DNA of 64,000 bases from SKVR01 sp964491395 (GCA_964491395.1 CAZBGI010000002.1:1-64000), one strand, 5' to 3'. Positions 17,695-27,132 are shown, counted from the stretch's first letter. Notes: generated by a model from the sequence alone, not told the origin. Numbers and translations are program-made.

Positions 17695-19572
17695 ATGTTT
17701 CCCACTTACGATATAATAGTTGTAGGCGGCGGTCATGCAGGATGTGAGGCCGCCGCTTCTGCTGCCCGAATGGGCTCAAAAGTTTTATTGGTTACCATGA
17801 ATTTGGCCACCATAGGTCAGATGTCTTGCAATCCTGCCATGGGGGGGATTGCCAAAGGGCAGATTGTACGCGAAATTGATGCACTTGGCGGTTACTCAGG
17901 CATTGTCACAGATGAAACCATGATTCAGTTTCGAATGCTCAATCTGAGTAAAGGACCGGCTATGTGGAGTCCAAGAGCCCAAAGCGATCGGGATCTGTTC
18001 GCCAGAAAATGGAGATCAGTACTCGAATCTCTTGATGGATTAGATTTTTGGCAGGATAGTGTTGTTTCGTTGATGGTAGAGAATGATAGAGTAAAAGGGG
18101 TACGCACTCTTCATGGTGTTGAAATTTATGCACAAGCTGTTATTATTACCAGCGGAACTTTTCTTAATGGTAATATTCATATCGGTAGAAATAAAACGGA
18201 AGGAGGAAGATTAGGGGAAGCACCCAGCAGTGGTTTTACCCGCGATATTGTTTCCTACGGTATTGAAACTGAAAGATTAAAAACAGGAACTCCTGTCAGA
18301 GTAGATGGAAGATCTATAGATTTTAATCAATTAATCATCCAGGAAGGAGACGCGGAACCCGGAAAGTTTTCTTTCATGAATACCACTCCGCTCACCAACC
18401 AACGCCCCTGCTATCTGGCTTATACAGACGATGAAGTACATGATGTTCTCCGAAGTGGGTTTGATGAATCCCCTTTATTTAATGGAAGAATACAGGGCAG
18501 TGGACCCCGGTATTGCCCAAGCATAGAAGATAAAATTGAAAGGTTTAGTGATAAAAACAGGCACCAGTTATTTGTTGAACCCGAAGGGTGGAATAGTATT
18601 GAATATTACATCAATGGATTTTCTTCCAGTTTGCCTTTAGAGGTTCAATATTCAGCACTTAAAAAAATCAAGGGCTTTGAAAATGCGAAAATCACCAAGC
18701 CCGGGTATGCCATTGAATATGACTATTTTCCACCCACACAACTGGACTTCACCCTGGAAAGCAAAAAACTTGAAAACTTATATTTCGCAGGTCAGGTAAA
18801 TGGCACAACAGGTTATGAAGAAGCAGCTTGTCAGGGTTTAATGGCTGGGATCAATGCGCATTTGAAAAACAACAAAATGCAACCCTTTATTTTAAAAAGG
18901 AGTGAAGCGTATATTGGCGTATTGATTGATGATTTGGTGACCAAAGGAACAAAAGAGCCTTACCGCATGTTCACCAGCAGGGCCGAATTCAGAATTTTAT
19001 TACGACAGGACAATGCGGATACGAGGCTAACCCGATACGGCTATGAGCTGGGCGTTGCTACGCGTGAAAGATACGATCGCTTGCTGGAAAAAGAACGTTT
19101 GATACAACGCATTACCGACGAAATCAATAAAGCAAAAATTTTACCCGGTGAAATCAATGAATATCTTGAAGAGAAGAAGAGCACTGCTATCACTATCAAG
19201 AGTTCTCTTAAACAAATTATTTTAAGACCGCAGGTAAATCTGAATGATTTGTACAATCGGGTCAAAAGTGTCAAAGAATTATTTGATGAAATAAATGATC
19301 ATCAACTTTTCTATGAAGCACTAATTTCCAGTGAAATTTTGATCAAATACAAAGGGTATCTGGACCGGGAAAAAGAAATGGCTGAGAAAATCGGCAGATT
19401 GGAGAATACTATGTTAAAAGAAGACTTCGATTATCATTCGATGAAAGCCATTAGCATGGAAGGAAGAGAGAAACTTGCAAGTGTGAAACCCCGTACGATA
19501 GGGCAGGCTTCCAGAATCAGTGGTATCAACCCCAGTGATATTTCAGTGCTGCTTATTCATATTGGGGCATGA
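17695..19572 (+). CDS. mnmG: tRNA uridine 5-carboxymethylaminomethyl modification enzyme MnmG
   Basis: An FAD protein (GidA) that, with MnmE, installs the cmnm5 group on wobble uridine 34 of several tRNAs. It shows the FAD-binding GGGHAGCEAA near the N-terminus, MSCNPAMGGIAKGQ, the GTFLNG strand, RLKTGTPVR, GRYCPS-type and GYAIEYDY segments, then GTTGYEEAA and the helical C-terminal domain ending in SGI-type helices. The ATG at 17695 gives 625 residues and starts right at the Rossmann strand. A TTG at 17683 adds only four residues. mnmG often lies near the replication origin in bacteria, and here it is followed by parS sites. Confidence 0.95.
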   Translation: MFPTYDIIVVGGGHAGCEAAASAARMGSKVLLVTMNLATIGQMSCNPAMGGIAKGQIVREIDALGGYSGIVTDETMIQFRMLNLSKGPAMWSPRAQSDRDLFARKWRSVLESLDGLDFWQDSVVSLMVENDRVKGVRTLHGVEIYAQAVIITSGTFLNGNIHIGRNKTEGGRLGEAPSSGFTRDIVSYGIETERLKTGTPVRVDGRSIDFNQLIIQEGDAEPGKFSFMNTTPLTNQRPCYLAYTDDEVHDVLRSGFDESPLFNGRIQGSGPRYCPSIEDKIERFSDKNRHQLFVEPEGWNSIEYYINGFSSSLPLEVQYSALKKIKGFENAKITKPGYAIEYDYFPPTQLDFTLESKKLENLYFAGQVNGTTGYEEAACQGLMAGINAHLKNNKMQPFILKRSEAYIGVLIDDLVTKGTKEPYRMFTSRAEFRILLRQDNADTRLTRYGYELGVATRERYDRLLEKERLIQRITDEINKAKILPGEINEYLEEKKSTAITIKSSLKQIILRPQVNLNDLYNRVKSVKELFDEINDHQLFYEALISSEILIKYKGYLDREKEMAEKIGRLENTMLKEDFDYHSMKAISMEGREKLASVKPRTIGQASRISGINPSDISVLLIHIGA

Positions 19573-19651
19573 TGTTTTTATGCAAAAGGGACAACAAACC
19601 TCAAAACGAGAATCTGTGCAAGCATGATCCAACCCGATAAAAACCTGGCCA

Positions 19652-19667
19652 TGTTTCACGTGAAACA
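19652..19667. promoter_or_regulatory. parS site 1
   Basis: TGTTTCACGTGAAACA, the perfect 16-base palindrome bound by chromosomal ParB (Spo0J). Flanking A and T extend the palindrome to 18 bases. It lies 79 bases past the mnmG stop. Confidence 0.9.
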
Positions 19668-19855
19668 TAAAACCAATTTTATTATAATTCCATAATTGAT
19701 CCATGTTGGTTTTAATTTAACTTTATATAATTTAGGATTTTGATTAGATAATTAAAAGAATCATTGTTGTCCGTAACGCGCTAACAGAAACCTTTGCATA
19801 TATAAATTCAATGCTATAAACGCTATCCCCCTGGGAGACACAAATAAAGAATATT

Positions 19856-19955
19856 NNNNNNNNNNNNNNNNNNNNNNNNNNNNNNNNNNNNNNNNNNNNN
19901 NNNNNNNNNNNNNNNNNNNNNNNNNNNNNNNNNNNNNNNNNNNNNNNNNNNNNNN
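19856..19955. other. Assembly gap of exactly 100 N
   Basis: One hundred ambiguous bases, the conventional placeholder for a scaffold gap of unknown true size. A parS copy begins immediately at its right edge. Confidence 0.98.
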
Positions 19956-19956
19956 A

Positions 19957-19972
19957 TGTTTCACGTGAAACA
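19957..19972. promoter_or_regulatory. parS site 2
   Basis: A second perfect TGTTTCACGTGAAACA, starting one base after the gap and again flanked by A and T. It starts 40 bases before site 3. Confidence 0.9.
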
Positions 19973-19996
19973 TGGTGTATTTTATTATAACATGGA

Positions 19997-20012
19997 TGTT
20001 TCACGTGAAACA
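19997..20012. promoter_or_regulatory. parS site 3
   Basis: A third perfect TGTTTCACGTGAAACA. It ends one base before the TTTG of the promoter assigned to the downstream methyltransferase, so ParB bound here should touch that promoter. Confidence 0.9.
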
Positions 20013-20013
20013 A

Positions 20014-20046
20014 TTTGTCAGATGGATGGGGTTGGATGTAATTTTG
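20014..20046 (+). promoter_or_regulatory. Promoter of the methyltransferase gene
   Basis: TTTG (20014-20017), 21 bases, TAATTTTG (20039-20046). This gives a very short leader of about 10 bases before the ATG at 20063. Confidence 0.6.
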
Positions 20047-20062
20047 ATTTAATTAGTACTTG

Positions 20063-20962
20063 ATGGAGCAATTTGATAGATGTTTTCTATGTAAGGGAAA
20101 ACACTTAGAATATTATATATCCGCTAAGGATAATCTTGTAAGTGAAAAGACATTTACGGTTGTACAATGTGCTACGTGTGGGTTTGTTATCACCAATCCA
20201 AGACCTTACAAAGAGGATTTAGGGAAATATTATCTTTCAGATGAATATGTATCGCATAATGATGCTGCTGACTCTTTGATTGATAAAGTGTATAAGGTGG
20301 TTAGAAAGTTTATGCTGGGCCGGAAAGTGCACTTGATTCTCAATAACGTTGCCCGCAATCATGCACCGATACGTTTGTTGGATTATGGTTGTGCTACCGG
20401 TGAATTTTTGCTGAGGGCTCAGATGAAAAACATTGATGGGATCGGTGTGGAACCAGATGATGCGGCCCGGAGTAAAGCCCGAAGTAAAGGGATTACGGTG
20501 ACTGATGATGTGGAAAAAATTTTGAATGAAGAGGGGTTTAAACCTTTTGATGTTGTGACGTTATGGCATGTATTGGAACATGTTCCGGACTTACCTGAAA
20601 AGACCCGAAATTTTTCTCAGCTTGTGGATAAAAAGGGATTACTGGTGATTGCCGTTCCTGAGTACAAGAGCTTTGATGCTCAATTTTACGGGGAGAATTG
20701 GGCGGCATGGGATTTACCCAGACATCTGAATCATTTTGAGGAAAAAACCATTGTGCAATGGGTAGGTAAGGAATTCCTTCTGGAAACTAAAATTCCACTC
20801 TTGTTCGATTCATTCTATATTTCGTTGCTTTCTGAAAAAGCCAAAGAATCCGGTGTTTTTGGTTCCTTGAGAGCTTTGTTGATCGGTTTTTGGTCTAATG
20901 TCAGCGCATTTATGGGTAAAAATCCATATTCTAGCCAAATCTATGTTTTTCGTAAGTTGTAA
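20063..20962 (+). CDS. Zinc-ribbon class I SAM-dependent methyltransferase
   Basis: An N-terminal zinc-ribbon-like pair of motifs (CFLCKGK near residue 7, CATCGF near 38) precedes a Rossmann methyltransferase domain with motif I LLDYGCATGEFL near residue 110, GVEPDDAAR, and WHVLEHVPD (motif IV). The layout matches methyltransferases of the Methyltransf_23 family common in glycan and natural-product loci. The substrate is unknown. The start is the ATG at 20063, and a TTG just before it is ignored. It stands alone between the parS cluster and the large histidine kinase. Confidence 0.8.
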   Translation: MEQFDRCFLCKGKHLEYYISAKDNLVSEKTFTVVQCATCGFVITNPRPYKEDLGKYYLSDEYVSHNDAADSLIDKVYKVVRKFMLGRKVHLILNNVARNHAPIRLLDYGCATGEFLLRAQMKNIDGIGVEPDDAARSKARSKGITVTDDVEKILNEEGFKPFDVVTLWHVLEHVPDLPEKTRNFSQLVDKKGLLVIAVPEYKSFDAQFYGENWAAWDLPRHLNHFEEKTIVQWVGKEFLLETKIPLLFDSFYISLLSEKAKESGVFGSLRALLIGFWSNVSAFMGKNPYSSQIYVFRKL

Positions 20963-21245
20963 CACCCGCTTGTAGTAACGGTCATTTGTTGCAATTTGCA
21001 ACGTAAATGAATCAGTCCTGGTTGTATTAAAATGCTGCTTCAGTAGAAGAGAAAATTGAAGAACCGATTAAATCATAAAATTACAAGGACGCAATACAAA
21101 CCGGAGAATTTGTAAGTTAATTATCTTTATGCAAATATTATTGGGTATACTATTTGTAGCATAAGAACCGCGTATGCTGTTATACTCTTAAAAAACAGAT
21201 ACAAAAGAATGGGTTGTTATTACATCACTTAAAGTCATCTTCTCA

Positions 21246-24200
21246 ATGAATAATTTCCGAAATCCCTGGATTCTTGTTATTGGTTTTGTTGTCAGTGTAT
21301 TGCTTTCTGTAGGATTTTTCTCCCTTGAAAAACGAACCTACGATTTAGACAATTTAGGGGATAGGTTTCAGCAAACTTTTAAATACCGGGAAGAAAGAGC
21401 CAAAGGGTTATTGAAAACCGTATATAATCAGTTTAAGGTTGAAGAAGAACAACTCTTTCAGGATGAGCAGTGGGTAGAATTGATGAATCAACTCTATGAA
21501 ACAAAAGGGGAAATTGTTTTAATAAGCCAGGCTGATTCAATACAATTTATTTCTCATAATGCATTGCCGGTAACGCATTCTAATTTGCCCGTTTATTCAT
21601 CCGGTGTTTTTTCCTTATCCAATGGCTGGTACTCCGTGTATTCAAGAAATTTTGAAGATTATCAAATCTGGGTGTTTTCCCTTTTGAAGAAAGAATACCG
21701 GTATAGCAACCAGTTTCTGGTCAATGATTTTCAATCTGATTATCAAATACCTGAATTTGTTGAAGTTTCTTATGATGCAGCTTCTGAGGGTTATTCTGTA
21801 TACCATACCAACAATGATTATGCTTTTTCTCTCACGGTACCCGATCAGGAAGATCTCCAATATATCTGGTTTACGGGAAGGTTTCTTTCTGTATTTTTCG
21901 CTTTTCTTTCCCTGGTACTGCTTTTGTTCTTCTTGTATAGATTGGTATCTGATATTTACAGAAGAAGATTTGTGGGGTTGTCGGTAATCTTATTTTTTTT
22001 CCTGCTTGTATTGTGCAGGTTTTTGCTCTTCTATTTTCAATTTCCCCGGGTTCTTTATCAAACAGAGCTTTTTTCCCCTTTGCATTATGCTTCCAGCTAT
22101 TGGCTTCCTTCATTGGGAGATCTTCTGCTGAATGTATTATTTGCAAGTGTTTTTATTTTCTACATTTTTCAGAGAATAGCCTCAGCCACGTATTTTAAGA
22201 TTGAAGGCCGGATAACCGCCGGGGTTGTTTTCCTGGTTCTTCTGGCTCTCATGGGTTTCTTCGCTTTTGTCGTTGCTGATGTGGTAAGGGGATTGGTAAT
22301 CAATTCTAACCTTCATCTCAATGTCCGGTTTATTTTTACACCCGATATTTATCATATTGTCGGATTTGCTATTATTACCGGGTTGTTTTTTAATTTTTAT
22401 CTTTTACATCAATCTGTAAGCCTGTTTGTGCGGAAAAATATTTTTTGCAAATCCCCCGGGAAAATGGTAGGGGTTATTACGGTTTTGTTGATAGGTATTA
22501 CACTTTATTTTTTTAACGACAGGTTTTATCTTATAGGGATTTTACTATTCTCCACTGCTGCTTTTTCATTACTGTATAATTACCGCGACGAAAATGTGCT
22601 ATCGTTGACCCGAATTATGTTGTTCTTTTTTGTATATGCACTTTTATCTACTTATGGATTATACGTGTTCAATAAGGAGAAGGAATTCTCACAGCGTCAG
22701 AATGTAGCTTTGAGAATTGCCAGCGAACAGGACCCGGTAGCCGAATTCTTATTCAGTGAGATGGAAGCGGATTTGTTTGATGATGACTATTTAAATCAAC
22801 TGGTACTTGAAAATCCCTATGCTGAGGATCAAATTGCAGAGTATCTGAAAACCGTTTATTTCACCGATTTCTGGGCCCGGTATGATATCCATCTTACCAC
22901 CTGTGCACCCGGGGAAGTACTTTATTTTAAACCTTTTGATGAAGAACTCGTTTGCGACGATTATTTTGCTAATTACATACTGTATTTCGGAAAGCCTGGA
23001 TTCAGCGATCGGTTTTATTACCTGGACAATGACACCGGCAGGAATTCTTATCTTGCGGTTATTCCCATATATGATGAAAGCAGATCAGAGATAGCTTATC
23101 ATCTGTACGTTGAATTTGAGTCAAGGTTTATCCCCAAAGAGCTGGGTTTCCCTGAACTGTTGGTAGATGAGAAAATTGACATCTCACGGAACCTGGGAGA
23201 TTATTCTTACGCCATATACAAAAATGGAATAATGACCCACAAGTTTGGTTCCTATTTTTTCAGCATCGATTCAGACAGTTATACCGGTAAGGATGAAACT
23301 TTTGTTTACTTTGATGCGGATGGTTATAGTCATCTTTTGTACAACCGCGATCCAGAAACCCAAATTATTGTCAGTAAACCCCGGGAATCTGTTCTGGAAC
23401 GAATAGCTCCGTTTTCTTATCTTTTACTGTTTTTTATTATTATATCGATAATAAGTTGGGTTATAAATCAAAAATACACCCATAAAGCCATATTTACGTT
23501 CAATTTCAAGAAGCGACTGCAGTTTGCAGTTATTGGTATGGTTTTAATATCCGTGATTGCCATCGGCAGTGCTTCGGCATGGTTCATATTTAATATTTAT
23601 CAAAACAAAAATGAAGCATTTATCAATGAAAAGGCCCATAGCATTCTCATAGAGCTGGAAAATGAATTGCTTGAAGATCCGGTACTTGATATGAGTTACC
23701 AGGAGTATCTTAATCAGATGTTGTTGCCTTTGTCTCAGATTTTCTTTACCGATATAAATATATTCAGCACGGATGGAACGCTTATCGCTTCGTCGCGTTC
23801 CAAAGTTTTCCAGGAAGGACTGATTGCTCCGCTGATTCATCCGGTGGCCTATAATAAGCTATTGAACAGTGGAAAAAGTTTGTTTATTCACAACGAAAAA
23901 ATAGGAAAACTGCAGTATATCAGTGCTTACGTACCCTTAAGAAATATCAATGGAGAACTTATTGCATATATCAATCTTCCTTATTTCGCTCAGCAAAGTG
24001 AGTTGCGAAATGAAATTTCATATTTTCTTGTAGCATTTATAAATATATATTTATTGCTGCTATTATTGTCCGTGATAATTGCCTTTTTCATATCCAATCA
24101 TGTTACGCGGCCATTGCAGGTTATTCGGGATAGTATTTCGCGTTTAGGTTTCGGAAAAGCCAATGAAAAAATTGAATGGCATCGAAATGATGAAATAGGA

Positions 24201-24968
24201 CAACTCATTGCCGAGTATAACCGCATGATTGATGAGCTTGCTGTTAGTGCAGATTTGCTGGCACGAAGTGAGCGGGAATCGGCCTGGCGTGAAATGGCCA
24301 AGCAGGTTGCCCATGAAATCAAAAATCCTCTCACACCTATGCGGCTCAATGTGCAGTATCTGCAGCGAGCCTGGAAAGACAAAGTGGAAGATTATGATGA
24401 AAGACTGGAGAGATTTACCAAAACAATGGTGGAACAAATAGATAACCTGAGTATTATAGCAGGTGAATTTTCAGATTTTGCCAAAATGCCCGCCTCAAGA
24501 AATGAAACCATTGATTTAAAGAATTTCATATCTGAAGTAATCGATCTTTACGAGGGATTTGATGAGCTTAAGATTCAGCTGGAACTGCCCGAAGAAGATT
24601 CCAACCTGTTGATTTCTGCTGATCGCAAACAATTGCTGAGGGTTTTCAATAATCTTATAAAAAACGCGATCCAGTCTTATGGCAAGGAAGAAAAAGCGTT
24701 AATCATTATCAAAATCAGTGAGGAAGGGAAATATTGTAAAATCGATTTGAGAGATTTTGGAGGGGGTATAGCCGACGATTTGAAGAAAAATATATTCCAG
24801 CCTTACTTTACTACAAAAACCGGAGGAATGGGCCTCGGATTGGCCATGGTGAAGAGCATTATTCAAAGTTTCAACGGGTATATCTCATTTGAGTCGCAAA
24901 TGGGGGAGGGGACCATTTTTATTATTCGTATTCCCCGCGTTGAACCCCCAAAGGTTGCTCCGCTTTAA
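21246..24968 (+). CDS. Large multi-pass sensor histidine kinase with HAMP domain
   Basis: A 1240-residue membrane histidine kinase. The first membrane segment (about residues 10-27) is followed by a periplasmic stretch of about 180 residues. A block of about eight membrane segments follows to about residue 480, then a second extracytoplasmic region, two membrane segments at about 720-790, a third extracytoplasmic loop and a last segment near 930-955. Next come HAMP and the H box HEIKNPLTPMRL with H1023, then an ATPase domain with NNLIKNAIQS, DFGGGI and the TTKTGGMGLGL lid. The H box (HEIKNPLTP) is of the NtrB/NtrY type, suggesting a sigma-54-type partner. No response regulator is adjacent. 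A terminator follows directly. Confidence 0.9.
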   Translation: MNNFRNPWILVIGFVVSVLLSVGFFSLEKRTYDLDNLGDRFQQTFKYREERAKGLLKTVYNQFKVEEEQLFQDEQWVELMNQLYETKGEIVLISQADSIQFISHNALPVTHSNLPVYSSGVFSLSNGWYSVYSRNFEDYQIWVFSLLKKEYRYSNQFLVNDFQSDYQIPEFVEVSYDAASEGYSVYHTNNDYAFSLTVPDQEDLQYIWFTGRFLSVFFAFLSLVLLLFFLYRLVSDIYRRRFVGLSVILFFFLLVLCRFLLFYFQFPRVLYQTELFSPLHYASSYWLPSLGDLLLNVLFASVFIFYIFQRIASATYFKIEGRITAGVVFLVLLALMGFFAFVVADVVRGLVINSNLHLNVRFIFTPDIYHIVGFAIITGLFFNFYLLHQSVSLFVRKNIFCKSPGKMVGVITVLLIGITLYFFNDRFYLIGILLFSTAAFSLLYNYRDENVLSLTRIMLFFFVYALLSTYGLYVFNKEKEFSQRQNVALRIASEQDPVAEFLFSEMEADLFDDDYLNQLVLENPYAEDQIAEYLKTVYFTDFWARYDIHLTTCAPGEVLYFKPFDEELVCDDYFANYILYFGKPGFSDRFYYLDNDTGRNSYLAVIPIYDESRSEIAYHLYVEFESRFIPKELGFPELLVDEKIDISRNLGDYSYAIYKNGIMTHKFGSYFFSIDSDSYTGKDETFVYFDADGYSHLLYNRDPETQIIVSKPRESVLERIAPFSYLLLFFIIISIISWVINQKYTHKAIFTFNFKKRLQFAVIGMVLISVIAIGSASAWFIFNIYQNKNEAFINEKAHSILIELENELLEDPVLDMSYQEYLNQMLLPLSQIFFTDINIFSTDGTLIASSRSKVFQEGLIAPLIHPVAYNKLLNSGKSLFIHNEKIGKLQYISAYVPLRNINGELIAYINLPYFAQQSELRNEISYFLVAFINIYLLLLLLSVIIAFFISNHVTRPLQVIRDSISRLGFGKANEKIEWHRNDEIGQLIAEYNRMIDELAVSADLLARSERESAWREMAKQVAHEIKNPLTPMRLNVQYLQRAWKDKVEDYDERLERFTKTMVEQIDNLSIIAGEFSDFAKMPASRNETIDLKNFISEVIDLYEGFDELKIQLELPEEDSNLLISADRKQLLRVFNNLIKNAIQSYGKEEKALIIIKISEEGKYCKIDLRDFGGGIADDLKKNIFQPYFTTKTGGMGLGLAMVKSIIQSFNGYISFESQMGEGTIFIIRIPRVEPPKVAPL

Positions 24969-24970
24969 AT

Positions 24971-25025
24971 AAAAAAGACAATAGATATCATTTGTCCATC
25001 AACAGATGATCTATTGTCTCTTTTA
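24971..25025 (+). terminator. Terminator after the histidine kinase
   Basis: The arms AGACAATAG (24976-24984) and CTATTGTCT (25011-25019) are joined by a further imperfect inner stem, with T-rich sequence after the right arm and an A-run before the left arm. It may also serve the convergent buk gene. Confidence 0.7.
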
Positions 25026-25077
25026 CGCGTAGGGTTTTTTAGCACGTTCTTGGGGTAATCAACCCCTCCGGAAGGTA

Positions 25078-26154
25078 TTACTGATATACCAATGGCTCTG
25101 TTTCTCCTTGCAGTACCATCAAACCATTCATGGCCAGGGCTCGCATTTCATCTTCTCCGGGGTAAACATATACCGGGGATATGTGTCTGATACGTTCGGT
25201 TACCAAATCTACAAAGGGCTTGCCGTATGCAATTCCTCCGGTAAGTAAAATCGCATCTACATTTCCTTTCAATACGGTTGCCATGGCACCGATTTCTTTA
25301 GCCACCTGGTAAGCCATGGCTTCATAAATAAGTTTGGCTTTTTCGTCCCCTGCAATCATTTTCTTTTCCACTTCGTAGGCATCATTAGTACCAAGATAGG
25401 CAACCAACCCCCCTTTTCCGGTAATCATTTTTTTGATTTCCTTTTCTGTATATTTTCCGCTGAAACACAATTTCACCAAAGCACCTGAGGGCAAACTGCC
25501 GGTTCTTTCGGGAGAAAAAGGACCATCTCCATCCAGCGCCTGGTTTACATCAATTACCCGGCCCTTGCAATGAGCACCTACACTAATCCCGCCTCCGAGG
25601 TGAGCTACTATGAGATTCAGGGCCTCATAGGTTTGAGCCACTGCGCGAGCATGTTGCCGTGCTATTGCCTTTTGGTTCAGGGCGTGGAAAATGGAAATTC
25701 TTTCAAATTCAGGATGACCAGAAATACGGGCTAACTCATCCAGTTCGTCTACCACTACCGGATCGGCAATAAATGCACGGGCATTAGGAATGGAAAGGGC
25801 AATATCATTGGCTATCAAGCCACCCAGGTTACTGGCGTGCTGTCCCAATACACCTTCTTTCAAATCATTGACCAGGGCATCATTAACTTCATATACTCCG
25901 GATTTAATAGGTTTAACCAGACCTCCCCGTCCAACTACTGTTTGAATAGAATTTACGTCTATATCAGCTTCGGTAAGTTCTCTGAGGATGATGTTTTTCC
26001 TGAATTCGTACTGATCGGTGATGCGTTCAAATTTTTCAATTTCTTCGCAACTGTGTTTTATATTCTTAAGAAAAATCTCTTTGGTATTTCTGAAAACGGC
26101 AATTTTCGTGGATGTCGAACCCGGGTTTATTGCCAGCAATAATTCTGATTCCAT
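25078..26154 (-). CDS. buk: Butyrate kinase
   Basis: An acetokinase-family enzyme that converts butyryl phosphate and ADP to butyrate and ATP, the ATP-yielding last step of the Ptb-Buk route. Visible are the N-terminal phosphate motif LLAINPGSTSTKIAVF, VGRGG, HLGGGISVGAH and LTGGIAYG. The ATG at 26154 gives 358 residues, the normal size. A longer frame to 26250 would overlap ptb and add 32 residues unlike the family. It follows ptb by 37 bases. Closely related branched-chain acid kinases cannot be excluded by sequence alone. Confidence 0.85.
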   Translation of the reverse strand: MESELLLAINPGSTSTKIAVFRNTKEIFLKNIKHSCEEIEKFERITDQYEFRKNIILRELTEADIDVNSIQTVVGRGGLVKPIKSGVYEVNDALVNDLKEGVLGQHASNLGGLIANDIALSIPNARAFIADPVVVDELDELARISGHPEFERISIFHALNQKAIARQHARAVAQTYEALNLIVAHLGGGISVGAHCKGRVIDVNQALDGDGPFSPERTGSLPSGALVKLCFSGKYTEKEIKKMITGKGGLVAYLGTNDAYEVEKKMIAGDEKAKLIYEAMAYQVAKEIGAMATVLKGNVDAILLTGGIAYGKPFVDLVTERIRHISPVYVYPGEDEMRALAMNGLMVLQGETEPLVYQ

Positions 26155-26191
26155 AGTGTAAGTATCTTTATTATTGGGTGAATGTATATTT

Positions 26192-27088
26192 TTACTTGAT
26201 GGCAGCTGCCAGGGCAATGCTGTTGAGTTTGGTTTCGTCGCTGTCGGCACGGCTTGTTAGCACAACAGGTGCGGTGGCACCCACGATAACAGCAGCACAT
26301 TTCGCCCTGGCAAAATAGATAAAGGACTTGTACAAGGCATTGGAGGCATCCAAATCATCGCCTACCACCAAATCTGCATCACCTGCCACCGGGCTCTGGA
26401 TATTTTTGAGTCGGGCACTTTTTTCGCTCACTGCATTGTCAAAAGCAAAAGGCCCGTCAATTATACAACCTGAAATTTGTCCCCGGTCGGCCATCTTTGC
26501 CAGCGCCGAGGCTTCCATAGAGGATTTCATGTCCGGATTTACCGTTTCCACTGCACTTAAAACAGCTACTTTGGGCTTTGCCAGCCCCAGTTTCTGCAGA
26601 TAATTCACCGCATTCTTTATGATCGAAACTTTTCCTTTTAAATCAGGAGCAATATTCATGGCAGCATCTGTAAGACCCAGAATTTTGTGGTAGGATTCTA
26701 CCTCAAACAAGGCCAGATGAGAAAGCAATTCTCCGCTGCGCAAACCCCATTCTTTATTTAATACAGCTTTCAATAAACTGGATGTACTCAAATGTCCCTT
26801 CATTACAATTTCTGCTTTTTTCTCAGAAACCATTTTAACGGAAAGGGCCGCTGCCTTATCATTGTCTGGTTCATTGACCAATTCAAAACCAGAAATATTG
26901 AAACCGTTTTTTTCACATATTTCATTGATTTTGGTTACATCTCCAACCAACACCACATCCACGATGCCATTCTCTGAGGCATTGATTACGGCTTCCAGGG
27001 CATTTTGATCATGAGCAGCGGCAAGCACCAGTTTTCTTTTCTGGTGTTTGCGGGCCATTTCATGCAAATCGCTAAGTTTTTTCAACAT
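26192..27088 (-). CDS. ptb: Phosphate butyryltransferase
   Basis: It exchanges CoA for phosphate on butyryl-CoA to feed butyrate kinase. It belongs to the phosphate acetyl/butyryltransferase family, with VLVGD, the MKGHLSTSSLLKAVLN core, GLTDAAMNI, DGPFAFDNAVS and VGATAPVVLTSRADS segments. The 298 residues match Ptb rather than the longer Pta. It is first in a ptb-buk operon, and that pairing supports an acyl-CoA to acid role over acetate metabolism. Confidence 0.85.
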   Translation of the reverse strand: MLKKLSDLHEMARKHQKRKLVLAAAHDQNALEAVINASENGIVDVVLVGDVTKINEICEKNGFNISGFELVNEPDNDKAAALSVKMVSEKKAEIVMKGHLSTSSLLKAVLNKEWGLRSGELLSHLALFEVESYHKILGLTDAAMNIAPDLKGKVSIIKNAVNYLQKLGLAKPKVAVLSAVETVNPDMKSSMEASALAKMADRGQISGCIIDGPFAFDNAVSEKSARLKNIQSPVAGDADLVVGDDLDASNALYKSFIYFARAKCAAVIVGATAPVVLTSRADSDETKLNSIALAAAIK

Positions 27089-27124
27089 TTTTTTGTGTTT
27101 TGAGGGTGATTATTCTTTTCGCCG

Positions 27125-27132
27125 CAAAAATA
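27125..27132 (-). promoter_or_regulatory. -7 element for ptb-buk
   Basis: On the minus strand TATTTTTG, preceded by an overlapping TAAGTTTG. The leader would be about 30 bases. The -33 element is not clear. Confidence 0.4.

Larger units (their letters stand above)
19573..20013. other. Non-coding parS-bearing region interrupted by an assembly gap
   Basis: There is no gene here. The open frames that cross it depend on the N run or on parS itself, whose palindrome translates as FHVK. The region contains the three parS sites, AT-rich spacer and the gap. I find no perfect TTATCCACA DnaA box in the sequenced part. Confidence 0.6.

Noticed and set aside
19744..20013. Minus-strand open frames crossing the N run
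   Set aside because: They consist mostly of unknown residues and of translated parS palindromes, so there is no coding support.
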